A stretch of DNA of 64,000 nt from Candidatus Phycosocius spiralis (GCF_030158815.1 NZ_BPFZ01000005.1:1-64000); one strand, 5' to 3'; shown: positions 36,895-46,248, numbered from the stretch's first letter. The notes: a model not told the origin generated them from the letters alone. Program-made: numbers and translations.

Positions 36895-39216
36895 TTAGAA
36901 TTTAAAGCTCAGCTCAGCACCGATGGTCCGCGGTGTTCCTTTGGTTACGAAGTTAAAGGTCAAACCTGCCGGTGGGGGTACATTGAGAACAACAGCGTCC
37001 ACATTGTATTTTTTGTCGAAAAGATTGCGTGACCACAAACTTGCAGTCCAATTATCACCTGAGATTGCAATTCTCGCATTCACTAAATCCAACTGAGGCC
37101 GTTCTGTGCCCTTGGTATTTTCGGTATCAAACCACATTTTGCCAGTCTGATTCCATTCTAACCGCGTAACCAAATCAAGATTGGATGAAATGGAACGATC
37201 ATATTGCACCCCCAAAACTAAGGAATGATCGGGTGTGAAGGGGAAATCCTTACCAATCGAGGCCGGAACTTCATCGTTTTTGCCAATTTTGGAGTTCAAA
37301 ATCCCAGCACCACCAAAAAACTTCCAATTGTCATCTAAGAGGAAGTTAAAATCAAACTCCCCACCAGTAATCTCATTCTCCTGAACGATGGATATCACGC
37401 GTGCCAGTGAGAAGGGGAAAAATTGGAAAAAATGTGCGTTCTCCACTTTGGTCGAGAAAAGTGCACCGTTCAGACTTAACCTACGGTCCAAAAGAATGGA
37501 TTTAAATCCAAGTTCAAACGATTTCGAAGTCTCTTTTGGAAAATCATCACGCACAGTGGTGTTGGTTTTACCATCGATGGTCAAGATTGCATTTCGGCTT
37601 CCTAACGCATTGAAGCCGCCTGATCGGAACCCTTCACCATAAGTACCATAGAGGCTGATGGCGTCATTAGCTTTGTATCGAAACGAGATGCGAGGCTGAA
37701 CTTGGTCAAAATTATTTTTTCTCTTAACTCCGATCAGCGCAACCGGACCTGTGACCGTATTAGTATTTTCCCGCTCTTCTTTATCATAACGTAAGGCTAA
37801 AGATGCTTCTAACTTTGGTGTTATGTCGTAAGCAGCTTGACCAAATATAGCCCAAGCAGAATTATCATTGTTGCCACCTGTACCTTGGGTACCGGCCGCA
37901 CCATTGACCAAAACAGGGGCTTGTCGGATACTGGTGCCAAATCCAACATCTCCCGTCAGCAATAAGATGTCACGTTGGAACGAGATGACATAAGCGCCGA
38001 CAATATAGCGAAACCGTGCCTGCCCATCTGATGTAAAGCGGATTTCAGCGCTGGTGTCTTCTTGATTGCGCTCTTGATATTGGGAGCCATCGCGATCTGT
38101 TGGACCATAACCTTCATAAAGGGCAGGATTGGTAAAAAAGTCAGTAGGGGATGGATTAACTGGGCTTGGCGGCCCTAATAAGCCAAATAAGGCCAAGTCT
38201 GCGGCACCTTCCCCTCCCATATTTTCATCAAGAGCATTATGCGCCACAAAGGCAGACAAAACACCATCTGCCACGTCCCAAGTCATTTTTGCGGAGAGGT
38301 TCCAGCGGTCCTGCTTGTTGAAGGAGGCCAAATTGCCGGCAAAGGGTAACGAGGTGTCACCCGTATTGACGCCTTGGGTAAAGCCTGGAGTAAAGGACAA
38401 TTGGTTATTGAACGCAAAGGCATAGCCATCGATGTGGCCCCATCCTGCTTGTAGGTCAAACTCAACGGACTCGCTGGCATCAATGATTAAGCGGCCGCGC
38501 AGCACTTGTTCTTGGAATGGATCTTCTTTCGTGTTGCGCGTGATATTATCAAAATAGCCTTTACGGTCACTGATATGAGCGGTGATCCGACCATAGACAT
38601 TGCTTGCCAAGGGCCCCGAAATAAAACCGCCAAGCTTATATTCTTGGCCCTCTATCTCATAGCCTGCGTTGATTTGACCTTCAAACTGGTTGCGAGGCTT
38701 CATAGTATTAACCAAAATAGCCCCGCCAATTGCATTACGTCCGTAGATAGAGCCAATCGGCCCCTTAATCACTTCGATGCTTGCGATGTCGGAAAGCTCT
38801 TGATTGAATGCGTTTGGATTGGGTACCAAAACACCATCCAGCACGTAGGCAAAGGGCGGTTCTGTATCGCGGGGTTGGATCACTCCACGAATATGGACTT
38901 GCGATTCCCCCACATTGGTTGTTTGGATGAAAGAAACATTCGGCGTCAGAGCAATAAAGTCTGCCGGGCGATCAATCCCTGCATCTTTAATTTGAACAGC
39001 CGAGAAATTTTGTACGGCCAGAGGCACATCCTTGGCGCTTTCTTGGCGTTGGCGTGCACCGGTTACGACGATGACATCACGTTCCTTGGGAGGGGCTACA
39101 GAGGCATCGGGGGCAGTTTGCGCCTGTGCATTGGATACAATAGAACCCATAAGAGCAGCAGATACCAAAACAGTCGAGAAAGACAAAACCTGCTTGTAAC
39201 TGGTCATTTTTATCAT
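36895..39216 (-). CDS. TonB-dependent outer-membrane receptor of the hydantoinase locus
   Basis: A 773-residue receptor. Signal peptide (VLVSAALMGSIVSNAQAQ), TonB-box-like DVIVVTGARQRQ, plug (DVPLAVQNFSAVQIKDAG, VHIRGVIQP, ASIEVIKGPIGSIYGRNAIGGAILVNT) and a barrel ending PRTIGAELSFKF. Start 39216 has GGGGGAT upstream. It is encoded immediately before the lyase-hyuAB-CoA transferase operon, same strand, and presumably imports its substrate. It resembles the sphingomonad type receptors that accompany small organic catabolic loci. Substrate unknown. Confidence 0.9.
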   Translation of the reverse strand: MIKMTSYKQVLSFSTVLVSAALMGSIVSNAQAQTAPDASVAPPKERDVIVVTGARQRQESAKDVPLAVQNFSAVQIKDAGIDRPADFIALTPNVSFIQTTNVGESQVHIRGVIQPRDTEPPFAYVLDGVLVPNPNAFNQELSDIASIEVIKGPIGSIYGRNAIGGAILVNTMKPRNQFEGQINAGYEIEGQEYKLGGFISGPLASNVYGRITAHISDRKGYFDNITRNTKEDPFQEQVLRGRLIIDASESVEFDLQAGWGHIDGYAFAFNNQLSFTPGFTQGVNTGDTSLPFAGNLASFNKQDRWNLSAKMTWDVADGVLSAFVAHNALDENMGGEGAADLALFGLLGPPSPVNPSPTDFFTNPALYEGYGPTDRDGSQYQERNQEDTSAEIRFTSDGQARFRYIVGAYVISFQRDILLLTGDVGFGTSIRQAPVLVNGAAGTQGTGGNNDNSAWAIFGQAAYDITPKLEASLALRYDKEERENTNTVTGPVALIGVKRKNNFDQVQPRISFRYKANDAISLYGTYGEGFRSGGFNALGSRNAILTIDGKTNTTVRDDFPKETSKSFELGFKSILLDRRLSLNGALFSTKVENAHFFQFFPFSLARVISIVQENEITGGEFDFNFLLDDNWKFFGGAGILNSKIGKNDEVPASIGKDFPFTPDHSLVLGVQYDRSISSNLDLVTRLEWNQTGKMWFDTENTKGTERPQLDLVNARIAISGDNWTASLWSRNLFDKKYNVDAVVLNVPPPAGLTFNFVTKGTPRTIGAELSFKF

Positions 39217-39974
39217 AAAATCCCCCATTAATTGCTATACCAAGTCCTTGATCACGCCGAGCTCACGCAAAGACATCTGATCGCGTGATATGAATAAGGT
39301 TGATTTTGGATACAATAGAAGAAAATCCTAATTGTCAATCTACTCTGCCAACAACCCGTTTGCCCCAAGGTTGGGCAATATATGGACATGACAAGGTCAG
39401 GATTGTGCTAAATTGTTTGGGTTGATCTACACACGCTTACGATCCAGTCTTGTTGTCTTGGTTGGGCGTTTAGTGCCGTGTTTTAACTTGGCATTGGAAG
39501 CTTGGTTGTACCAGTAACTTTTATATCATTGGCGGCAGGGTGGTTAGATCAAGCCCACCACTTCTTGCCATTGCGCTTCCCAAGCACCAATCGCCAAAGA
39601 TTTGATAATCGAAAAAGGCTTTTGGAGAGACCTTGCCAACCCTAAAGCTTCTATGCATAGATCGTGGAGGAATCCGGCGAAACCCTATGGTTCATCAAGC
39701 ATAGGCGATCAATGTCAGAAAGGGCAGACCGCGTCCTTGGCCTTTGGCGTAATCGCGCGTGCCTTGTACCGATTGATCCTTGCTTATAGGACTTAAGGCC
39801 ATGGAGGACATAAGAACTTAAAGGACATATGCTTCGTGCGTTATAAGATGAAGGGGTGTTGTCACTGCGGACTAATGGCCTGCCACCACCTACAGTGCCA
39901 ACACAAAATGGATGATTTTGGTAGACGATCCTGGGTAGAGGATGCTTTGGCCACTGTGGCAGGCTAAAGTAGAA
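39217..39974. other. Intergenic region between receptor and regulator
   Basis: No supported gene is seen in 750 nt. A 64-codon frame at 39602-39796 has no ribosome-binding site and an odd composition. A TTGGATACAA element (39306-39315, near-palindromic TTG...CAA) sits about 90 nt upstream of the receptor start; such sites are bound by FCD-type GntR regulators, so it is a weak operator candidate. Extra remnants of an older gene could be hidden here, but none is recognisable. Confidence 0.45.
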
Positions 39975-40643
39975 CTAGACAGTCGGTTTTGTGCTTTCTC
40001 GACTAATCGCATGCCAAGCAGCGAGAATATGGCTACGCATGACAGATGCGGCCCAGGCGCCATCGCGGGCACGAAAAGCTGAAACCAATTCAATATGGTG
40101 TCCGGCACTGCGGATCAGATCAGCCTTATCATAGCGCAGGATCGTGCGCACCGAGAGTGGGATATGGATGACATGTTCCAGCATGGTACTCAAGCGGATA
40201 CTTTGCGCCGCTGCGACAATGATGGCGTGAAACTGACCATTGAGTTCACCAAATTTGGTTCGGCCTTCGTCGAGCTGATCAACATCAGTTAGAGGTGTAA
40301 CCCCATAAAGCATTTCTTCAGCTAAGGAGGCCAAATGGTCTAATTCTTTGAGGCTGATCCGAGAAGCTGCGCGCTCTGCGGCTTTGGACTCAAGAAGGGC
40401 GCGCAATGAAAACACATCTTCCAATTCTTCTTGGCTCCATTTTGGAACCACTGCCCCCAAATGGGGTCGTCGCAGCAAAAGGCCTTCGGAGCTGAGCCGT
40501 CTTATGGCTTCGCGTACAGGGGTTCGGCTGACCCCGGCTGAAATAGCAATTTCAGCCTCAGACACATGTTCGCCAGCGGGCACGTCGCCATTGAGAATTT
40601 GGTTTTTAAGATAGAGATAGGCCTTTTGAGCTGCAGCAGACAT
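39975..40643 (-). CDS. GntR-family transcriptional regulator, FCD type
   Basis: A 222-residue repressor or activator. The winged helix is AYLYLKNQILNGDVPAGEHVSEAEIA..GVSRTPVREAIRRLSSEGLL (residues 9-57). The FCD ligand domain follows with the metal-binding Asp/His set: DVFSLRALLES, LNGQFHAIIV and GHHIELVSAFRARD, RSHI. FCD regulators usually sense organic acids and sit beside the operons they control. Here that would be the TonB receptor and hyu operon, 760 nt downstream on the same strand. Confidence 0.9.
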   Translation of the reverse strand: MSAAAQKAYLYLKNQILNGDVPAGEHVSEAEIAISAGVSRTPVREAIRRLSSEGLLLRRPHLGAVVPKWSQEELEDVFSLRALLESKAAERAASRISLKELDHLASLAEEMLYGVTPLTDVDQLDEGRTKFGELNGQFHAIIVAAAQSIRLSTMLEHVIHIPLSVRTILRYDKADLIRSAGHHIELVSAFRARDGAWAASVMRSHILAAWHAISRESTKPTV

Positions 40644-40967
40644 ATGAGTTCCTTAAACCGCTGACCTAGATGGCCATCCACGGCATTTATAAGTGCCTTT
40701 TTGATGTGTCTAGCATGTGTTAGAATTGCCTAGGTTTTGGGAGAAGGTCAAAGGTGAAATAGGTTTGGGCTTTTTGCCAGAACTTATGTGCCAGAACCCT
40801 TTTTTTGAGCCTAGTTATTGTGCTGAACTAGGTTAAAATTAAATCCACTCCAAGCGCCTGGGGAACAAACTTTGACGATATGCATTGATGACGATATGCA
40901 TTGATTATACCTTTGTATACGCCACATTATGTGTCCCAACCAATATGGAAATCAATGAGGTTTCATC
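40644..40967. other. Divergent promoter region with tandem repeat
   Basis: The gap between the regulator and cytochrome b561 genes contains a perfect 16-bp tandem repeat (40874-40905) and TTTGTATACGCC just after it, similar to FCD-regulator half sites. No gene is seen. Confidence 0.45.
40874..40905. repeat. Perfect tandem repeat, two copies of 16 bp
   Basis: GACGATATGCATTGAT occurs at 40874-40889 and again at 40890-40905 with no spacer. Each contains the palindrome ATATGCAT-like core. It lies 62 nt before the cytochrome b561 start. It may be a duplicated regulator site or slippage product. Confidence 0.75.
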
Positions 40968-41519
40968 ATGGCGCAATCCACATCTGATCTATCCTATCCC
41001 AAGAGTGCTGTCCTATTGCATTGGCTCATGCTTGCCCTGATCATTGGCGTTTATGCAACTATTGAGCTGCGCGAAAATTTTCCAAAGGGGAGTGAAATCC
41101 GGGAGGCCTTCAAGACATGGCATTTCATGCTGGGTCTTTCCATCTTGGCCTTGGTTTGTTTACGCATTGTATTGCGTTTGGGGATCTGGAAAGTGCCGCC
41201 GATCACACCCTCACCCCCAAACTGGCAAAATCGCTTGGGCGGTTTGGTGCATGTCGCGCTTTATGGCTTGATGATTGGGATGCCAATTGGAGGCTGGTTG
41301 ATTTTAAGCGCTGCTGGCAAAACCATTCCATTCTGGGGCTTAAGCCTACCGCCAGTCATTGAGCCCAACAAATTCTTAGCTGGCCAAATCAAAGAAATCC
41401 ATGAACTCGGCGGCACCTTGGGTTATGGCTTGATTGGATTGCATGCGCTTGCGGCTTTGTTCCATCATTATATTAGAAAAGACAATACGTTAATTCGTAT
41501 GTTGCCAGGGCGGGGTTGA
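40968..41519 (+). CDS. Cytochrome b561
   Basis: A 183-residue di-heme membrane protein with four transmembrane helices. The heme-ligand His are in AVLLHWLMLALI (helix 1), KTWHFMLGLS (helix 2), and GLIGLHALAALFHHY (helix 4), with EIHELGG before it. It shuttles electrons from quinol to an acceptor, for example superoxide in the E. coli CybB case. Start has GAGG nearby. Complete and well conserved. Confidence 0.9.
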   Translation: MAQSTSDLSYPKSAVLLHWLMLALIIGVYATIELRENFPKGSEIREAFKTWHFMLGLSILALVCLRIVLRLGIWKVPPITPSPPNWQNRLGGLVHVALYGLMIGMPIGGWLILSAAGKTIPFWGLSLPPVIEPNKFLAGQIKEIHELGGTLGYGLIGLHALAALFHHYIRKDNTLIRMLPGRG

Positions 41520-41870
41520 ACCATTCCTCTTCCCTCGCTTAGGGCCTAGGCCTCATCTTCGGCGCAGTGGTGTCAGGATAGGCAGTTGGTGGAGGTTGTG
41601 ATACCTTCATTCTAAGCGGTGATAAGGTGACTTGTATCGCTTTGGTTACGCTGCAGCGAACTCGTTGTTAGGCCGCCTTTGCTGGGAAAGTCAGTGGTTT
41701 GATGCCGACGTGATATCGGTGGCGGTGACTTGGGTTATATAGCCGTTGAAGTATTGGAAGATGGCGGTGTGGGCTTGTAGCAGGTGGGCCAATTGGTCGC
41801 GCTAGATTCAGCGCTTCTTCACCCAATGCCCGTTAGCCTTAGTCGCTTAAGCCGGATTGAAACGCACATC
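41520..41870. other. Non-coding or degraded stretch
   Basis: No intact gene. Short readable patches exist on the minus strand but are broken by stops in all frames and match no family I know. It precedes a broken gene, so erosion of an older insertion or gene is likely. Confidence 0.4.
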
Positions 41871-42643
41871 ATGACAGATTTAAAGGGCAGTCAGCTCGAG
41901 CGATTCTCAAAAGTTGCTGAGGTTACAATCGCATTTTGGGTCATGAAGATTGCAGCGACCACTTCGGGTGAGACAGGTTTGGACCTTATTTCGATGACCC
42001 TGCACGTGGCTATGTTGGCAGTAGCTTAATCCAATTATTGGTTTTGCAGTCGTGCTGATGCTCCAAATGCGCGCCAAACGTTTTTAGCCATGGCTATATT
42101 GGTTGGTTGATGGCGACTAGGACCGCAGGGACCACCATTTCAGACATGCTCGACCGCAGTTTTGGTCTGGGATATGGCCTTGGGACGGCTTTGATCGCGA
42201 CGACTATGATAGCAGTCCTTGTGACTTGGCGTGCCACAACCGGAAGCTTGCGGGTGGATCATATCAGTGGTGGCCGCGCCGAGAGCTTTTATTTGGTGTC
42301 AATTTTGGTTTCCAACACGTTGGGAACGGCGGTGGGTGATTTTTTAGCCGATAGTTCTGGCCTTGGCTTTTTGTGGAGCAATGCTTTGATCAGTTCAGGG
42401 TTGCTCTTGATTGGAATTGACTATTTTTTAACACGCATTTCACGCACACTTTTGTTTTGGTTCGCTTTTGTCCTAACCCGACGCTTTGGCGCGACCATGG
42501 GTGACTTTTTGACCAAAACCCAAGACCTTGGCGGTTTGGGCTTCGGCACGATGGGTTCGTCGGCGGTGCTTTTGGTCATATTGATTGGGATGATTTTTCT
42601 GACCTATGGCCGAGCACAATCGAAACCTAACCAAGTAACTTAA
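41871..42643 (+). pseudogene. Broken COG4705-type membrane-anchored protein gene
   Basis: Three reading frames together form one protein. 41871-42026 gives FSKVAEVTIAFWVMKIAATT and SGETGLDLISMTLHVAML. A second frame then gives GFAVVLMLQMRAKRF, an in-frame TAG (42085-42087), PWLYWLV. A third frame from 42107 to 42643 gives ATRTAGTTISDML, ESFYLVSILVSNTLGTAVGD and LTRRFGATMGDFLTKTQDLG. These are the family's repeated GT..GD and LTR.GA..GD motifs in the normal order. At least two frameshifts and one stop break it. The 3' part alone (42107-42643) remains open for 178 codons. Confidence 0.75.
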
Positions 42644-43113
42644 TGAAAGCCACGAATGGGCTTGGGGTTAGCGAGAGCTGGAATAGGGGCAATAGAAATC
42701 CCATCCTCCAGCAATTCCCGGGCTTCTTCTTGGGTGGCGAGGCCATAGATCAAGCGCTTATCTTCCTCGCCTTCATGCATGGCACGCACGTCGCTGGCAA
42801 AGGTGTCGCCGACATAATCATAGTTTTTCTCAATATGCTCTTTCCAGCTTTGAAAGAAAGCGCGCATGGGCTCTGGCAACGTTAAGCTCTCTTCAGCCAT
42901 CGCCACGGGGACATAGGTCTCCTCTGTCAGCGTCTCACGCTCTTTGCGCGATGACACAACAGCAGGTGCCATTGGGGCTTTTTCAACCTGTATTGAGCCA
43001 CAAATCGGGCATTCGACCAATCCAGCTGCGAGCTGGTTCTCATAGCCCGCGATGGAATCAAACCACGCTTCCCAGCTATGGGCGTGGTTACACGCTAATG
43101 CATATTTAATCAT
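42640..43113 (-). CDS. DUF1178-family protein
   Basis: A 157-residue soluble protein. MIKYALACNHAHSWEAWF and the Cys pair CPICGS near residue 36 suggest a small zinc-binding N-terminus, followed by the EKNYDYVGDTFASDVRAMHEGE and YGLATQEEARELLEDGI segments that define DUF1178. Its start overlaps the nitrilase stop by 4 nt (43110-43113). The grxC-nitrilase-DUF1178 order is common in alphaproteobacteria. Function is unknown. Confidence 0.88.
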   Translation of the reverse strand: MIKYALACNHAHSWEAWFDSIAGYENQLAAGLVECPICGSIQVEKAPMAPAVVSSRKERETLTEETYVPVAMAEESLTLPEPMRAFFQSWKEHIEKNYDYVGDTFASDVRAMHEGEEDKRLIYGLATQEEARELLEDGISIAPIPALANPKPIRGFH

Positions 43114-43928
43114 GGTTTTTGGTAAGCGCGATCATGGGTTAGGCACGGGATTTTGGTGCGCGCACTGGTGACGCGTTCAAGATCAAGGTCCGCCAAAAGG
43201 ACGCCCGGTTCATCATGGGCAAGTTCAGCGATAATCTCGCCCCAAGGGTTCACGATCAAGCTATGACCATAAGTTGCCCGGCCATCTTCATGATTGCCAC
43301 CTTGAGCTGGGGCCAAAATATAGGCACCTGTTTCAATCGCGCGCGCACGCAATAAAGTGTGCCAATGGGCTTTCCCGGTTGGTGCGGTAAAAGCCGCTGG
43401 CACGACAATCATGTGCGCACCGGCCTTTGCGAGATCGCGAAACAAGTGGGGAAAGCGCAGATCATAACAAATCGTCAGCCCTAAAGTGCCCAAGGGCGTA
43501 TCCACCACAACTGCTTTGTCGCCGGGCTCATAGGCATGGCTTTCGCGGGTTTCCTGACCCGCACCCAAATTCACGTCAAACAAATGGATTTTGTCATAAG
43601 TCGCGCGTAGATCACCTTCAGGGCCAAATAGATGGCTGCGATTGGCGGCCTTGCCGCTGCGCCGCTTTAAGAGGGCAGAACCAATCAGAAGATGGACATT
43701 ATGGGCTTTGGCTTGCGACCCATACCAGGCGAGGGCTTCAGCTTCATCCTCAAACAAAGCCTCTTCTTCAAAGCGCGTGCGATCGCGCTGCAGGATGTTA
43801 GTGCCCTCGGGCGTCACAATCAGCTTTGCACCCGCTTTGGCAGCACGGTTCAATAAGGGCTCAAGCTGCGCTCGCGCGACACTCAAGCGCGCAGGCGTAC
43901 GCAATTGAAGAACGGCAACTTTTACCAA
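43110..43928 (-). CDS. Carbon-nitrogen hydrolase (Nit1/deaminated-glutathione-amidase-like)
   Basis: A 272-residue nitrilase-superfamily enzyme. The Glu-Lys-Cys triad is in VTPEGTNIL (about residue 42), TYDKIHLFD (about 119) and GLTICYDLRFP (about 154). ETRESHAYEPGD is typical of the Nit group that repairs deaminated glutathione, consistent with the glutaredoxin gene next to it. The start is TTG at 43928, two bases after the grxC stop, or slightly downstream. Operon with grxC and DUF1178. Confidence 0.88.
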   Translation of the reverse strand: MVKVAVLQLRTPARLSVARAQLEPLLNRAAKAGAKLIVTPEGTNILQRDRTRFEEEALFEDEAEALAWYGSQAKAHNVHLLIGSALLKRRSGKAANRSHLFGPEGDLRATYDKIHLFDVNLGAGQETRESHAYEPGDKAVVVDTPLGTLGLTICYDLRFPHLFRDLAKAGAHMIVVPAAFTAPTGKAHWHTLLRARAIETGAYILAPAQGGNHEDGRATYGHSLIVNPWGEIIAELAHDEPGVLLADLDLERVTSARTKIPCLTHDRAYQKP

Positions 43929-43930
43929 AA

Positions 43931-44185
43931 TTAGGCCGCCAATAAGGGGTCAACGCCACCCTTGGCCTCCAAAGCCATCAAATCATCGCAGCCGCCCACA
44001 TAGGTATCGCCGATAAAGATTTGGGGAAACGTATTTCTGCCGGTGAGCTCATTCATTTTAGCACGAACATCAGGTTTTGTAGCGGCCTCAATATTGGTGA
44101 TAGTGGCACCCTTTTTTTCCAGAAGTGCTATGGCCCGCTCACAATAGGGACAATAAAATTTGGTATAGATGGTTACGTTCGCCAT
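43931..44185 (-). CDS. grxC: Glutaredoxin 3
   Basis: An 84-residue thiol oxidoreductase. The redox site is FYCPYCERA (CPYC, residues 12-15), followed by RNTFPQIFIGDTYVGGCDDL with the cis-Pro and GG..D glutathione-binding parts. It reduces disulfides with glutathione. First gene of the grxC-nitrilase-DUF1178 operon. Confidence 0.95.
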   Translation of the reverse strand: MANVTIYTKFYCPYCERAIALLEKKGATITNIEAATKPDVRAKMNELTGRNTFPQIFIGDTYVGGCDDLMALEAKGGVDPLLAA

Positions 44186-44256
44186 GGTTTGGCCCTTAAA
44201 TTGGAGTTGCTAGCCTTTTCATATAGAGATGATTGTCGCGATTTGGAGCCCCTGTC

Positions 44257-44793
44257 ATGACCGAAATAAGCACTTCAGAACCATTGGCAACCGATCAAGC
44301 CCATGCTTTGGGCAAAATGTTGTTGGAAGATGGCGGCTTTGCCCGCTTAACCGCTAGGGATCAAGCACTGGTTTGCGCGATTGCGCACCGGGTTCACACC
44401 ACCCAAGACGCGAACGAAGCCTTTGAAAGTCAAGTCACTTTTGGGGAACGTTTGGCGGACCGCGTTGCAGAGATTGGCGGTTCTTGGGGGTTTGTATCTG
44501 GCTTTGGTGTGTTTTTGGTTGTTTGGGCGCTCTTGAACCTAGTCATTTTACAGGGTCAAGCCCGTTTTGACCCTTATCCCTTCATCTTTTTGAACTTGAT
44601 CCTCTCCATGTTGGCGGCGATCCAGGCGCCCATCATCATGATGGCGCAAAACCGGCAGGCAGAAAAAGACAGGCTGACCACGCGCATGGACTATGAAGTC
44701 AATGTCAAATCAGAGCATGAAATCGCTCTCTTGCGGCTTCACTTGAGCCAGCTACACGAAAAGCTGGATCGGCACTTGGCCAAAGCACCTTAA
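44257..44793 (+). CDS. DUF1003 membrane protein
   Basis: A 178-residue protein with two transmembrane helices: SWGFVSGFGVFLVVWALLNL (about 84-103) and YPFIFLNLILSMLAAIQAPII (about 115-135), followed by MMAQNRQAEKDRLTTRMDYEVNVKSE. FGERLADRVAEIGGSW and the NRQ..KDR segment define DUF1003. The C-terminus is a cytosolic coiled coil (LLRLHLSQLHEKLDRHL). Start 44257 has GGAG upstream. Confidence 0.9.
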   Translation: MTEISTSEPLATDQAHALGKMLLEDGGFARLTARDQALVCAIAHRVHTTQDANEAFESQVTFGERLADRVAEIGGSWGFVSGFGVFLVVWALLNLVILQGQARFDPYPFIFLNLILSMLAAIQAPIIMMAQNRQAEKDRLTTRMDYEVNVKSEHEIALLRLHLSQLHEKLDRHLAKAP

Positions 44794-44803
44794 AGGATCA
44801 TAC

Positions 44804-45376
44804 ATGCGCATCGTTTCGGGACGCTGGAAAGGCAAGGCTCTTGTATCCCCAAAAGGGTCCGGTACCCGTCCTACTTCGGACAAAGCCCGCCAAGCGATTT
44901 TCAACATTATAGAGCATGCGCCTTGGTCCAACGGTTTACAGGAAGCGCTTGTATTGGACGTTTTTGCTGGAACTGGCGCATTGGGCCTTGAAGCTTTATC
45001 GCGCGGCGCGCGCACTTGTTTATTCATAGATCATGACCCAAATGCACGGGCGGTCTTGGCTAGCAATATCGAAGCTTGCGCCGCACAAGGTATTAGCCGC
45101 GTCTGGAAGCGCGATGCGACATGTTTAGGGGTTATGCCAGCTTCTGCAAATGGCCCGTTTGACTTAGTATTCGTCGATCCACCTTATGGAAAAGGCTATG
45201 ATGGTGCGGTTTTGCGGAGCCTGAGTGAGGGTTGGCTCAAGGCTGATAGCTTAATCGTTTTAGAACGGGGCCGCGCTGAACCCCGTTTGGAAACTTGTGG
45301 TTTTGATATCATTGATCATCGCGACTATGGCGCAGCGCACCTCGTGTTTTTGAAGCCTATGCGCCAAGCGATCTAA
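44804..45376 (+). CDS. rsmD: 16S rRNA (guanine966-N2)-methyltransferase
   Basis: A 190-residue SAM-dependent enzyme acting on 16S rRNA G966. MRIVSGRWKGKAL, RPTSDKARQAIFNII, motif I VLDVFAGTGALGLEALSRGA and catalytic VFVDPPYGKGYD are diagnostic. Complete. Its 3' end overlaps the convergent J-domain gene by 4 nt. Confidence 0.95.
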   Translation: MRIVSGRWKGKALVSPKGSGTRPTSDKARQAIFNIIEHAPWSNGLQEALVLDVFAGTGALGLEALSRGARTCLFIDHDPNARAVLASNIEACAAQGISRVWKRDATCLGVMPASANGPFDLVFVDPPYGKGYDGAVLRSLSEGWLKADSLIVLERGRAEPRLETCGFDIIDHRDYGAAHLVFLKPMRQAI

Positions 45377-46134
45377 GCCACTTGGCTTGGATCTAGGCCT
45401 GGTTTTGGCACTACTTTGTTTTCTCTGCGAGGACGACGGGCGAGTGCTAATAGTCGCTCAAGTGCCCCAACCGCCCGATCGGTAATGGTCTCAATGACTT
45501 CAATATCAAGATAGAGGTCACCTGCAGGTCTGCCCTTGGCGGCTGGTAAGCCCCGCCCTGCAACCAATAGGCGATCACCGTCAAGGGTGGCCTTTGGTAC
45601 ATTGATGCGCAAGCGGCCGCTGGGGGTGTCCACATCCACAACGCCACCAGCTTTGGCTTGGACGGCTGAAAGAATGAGCGGGGTTACAATATTACCGCCC
45701 TCCACTTCATAACCATCGCAATTAGCCACGCGGATAACACAAGTAACTTCGGTTTTGCCGATACAGGCCCTCACACGATCGCCTGTTCTTGTCCCTGCGG
45801 GGATTCGAACAATGGCTTTACCAAGCGGACAAGATCCCTTGACTGACCCACCGCGCACAGCGATCCAGATCGAAATCTCAAGGTCAATTTCGGCCATTGT
45901 GTGCGGAGGGGGTGTTGTGTTTAGACGGATATCTGCAGAGGCTGCACCGCGCGTGATCGCGCGATAGGCTTCTCGCGCTTCCTCAAAGCGCTGCCTTGCC
46001 GCGGGGTCGCTATTGATATCAGGATGATAGGCTTTGGCCACAGCACGAAACGCTGCTTTGGCGGCACGCGGATCGGTGGACGGTGCTATTCCTAAGATGG
46101 CAAAGGGTGACGACATGGCAGAATCATGAGCCAT
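45373..46134 (-). CDS. J-domain protein with DnaJ-like C-terminus
   Basis: A 253-residue co-chaperone of CbpA-like type. The J domain is at residues 8-65 (FAILGIAPSTDPRAAKAAFR, AYHPDINSDPAARQRFEEA, with the essential HPD). The C-terminal substrate-binding beta domain is reduced: GTRTGDRVRACIGKTEV and LDGDRLLVAGRGLPAAKGRPAGDLYLDIEV; the Gly/Phe linker is short and the zinc finger absent. It probably stimulates DnaK. A second ATG at 46116 is possible. Confidence 0.85.
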   Translation of the reverse strand: MAHDSAMSSPFAILGIAPSTDPRAAKAAFRAVAKAYHPDINSDPAARQRFEEAREAYRAITRGAASADIRLNTTPPPHTMAEIDLEISIWIAVRGGSVKGSCPLGKAIVRIPAGTRTGDRVRACIGKTEVTCVIRVANCDGYEVEGGNIVTPLILSAVQAKAGGVVDVDTPSGRLRINVPKATLDGDRLLVAGRGLPAAKGRPAGDLYLDIEVIETITDRAVGALERLLALARRPRRENKVVPKPGLDPSQVA

Positions 46135-46248
46135 CCACAGTTAACGGCCTGTAAACTCACTCGTAAAAAATGCTTCCATGGATATCCATCCTATCTTTGC
46201 CTTTGCGCGCAAGTTGGCGAAAGCGGATTGGTGCACTAGATTGCCACT

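Noticed and set aside
39602-39796. 64-codon frame in the intergenic region before the GntR regulator
   Set aside because: No start signal, no family, composition not protein-like; treated as non-coding.
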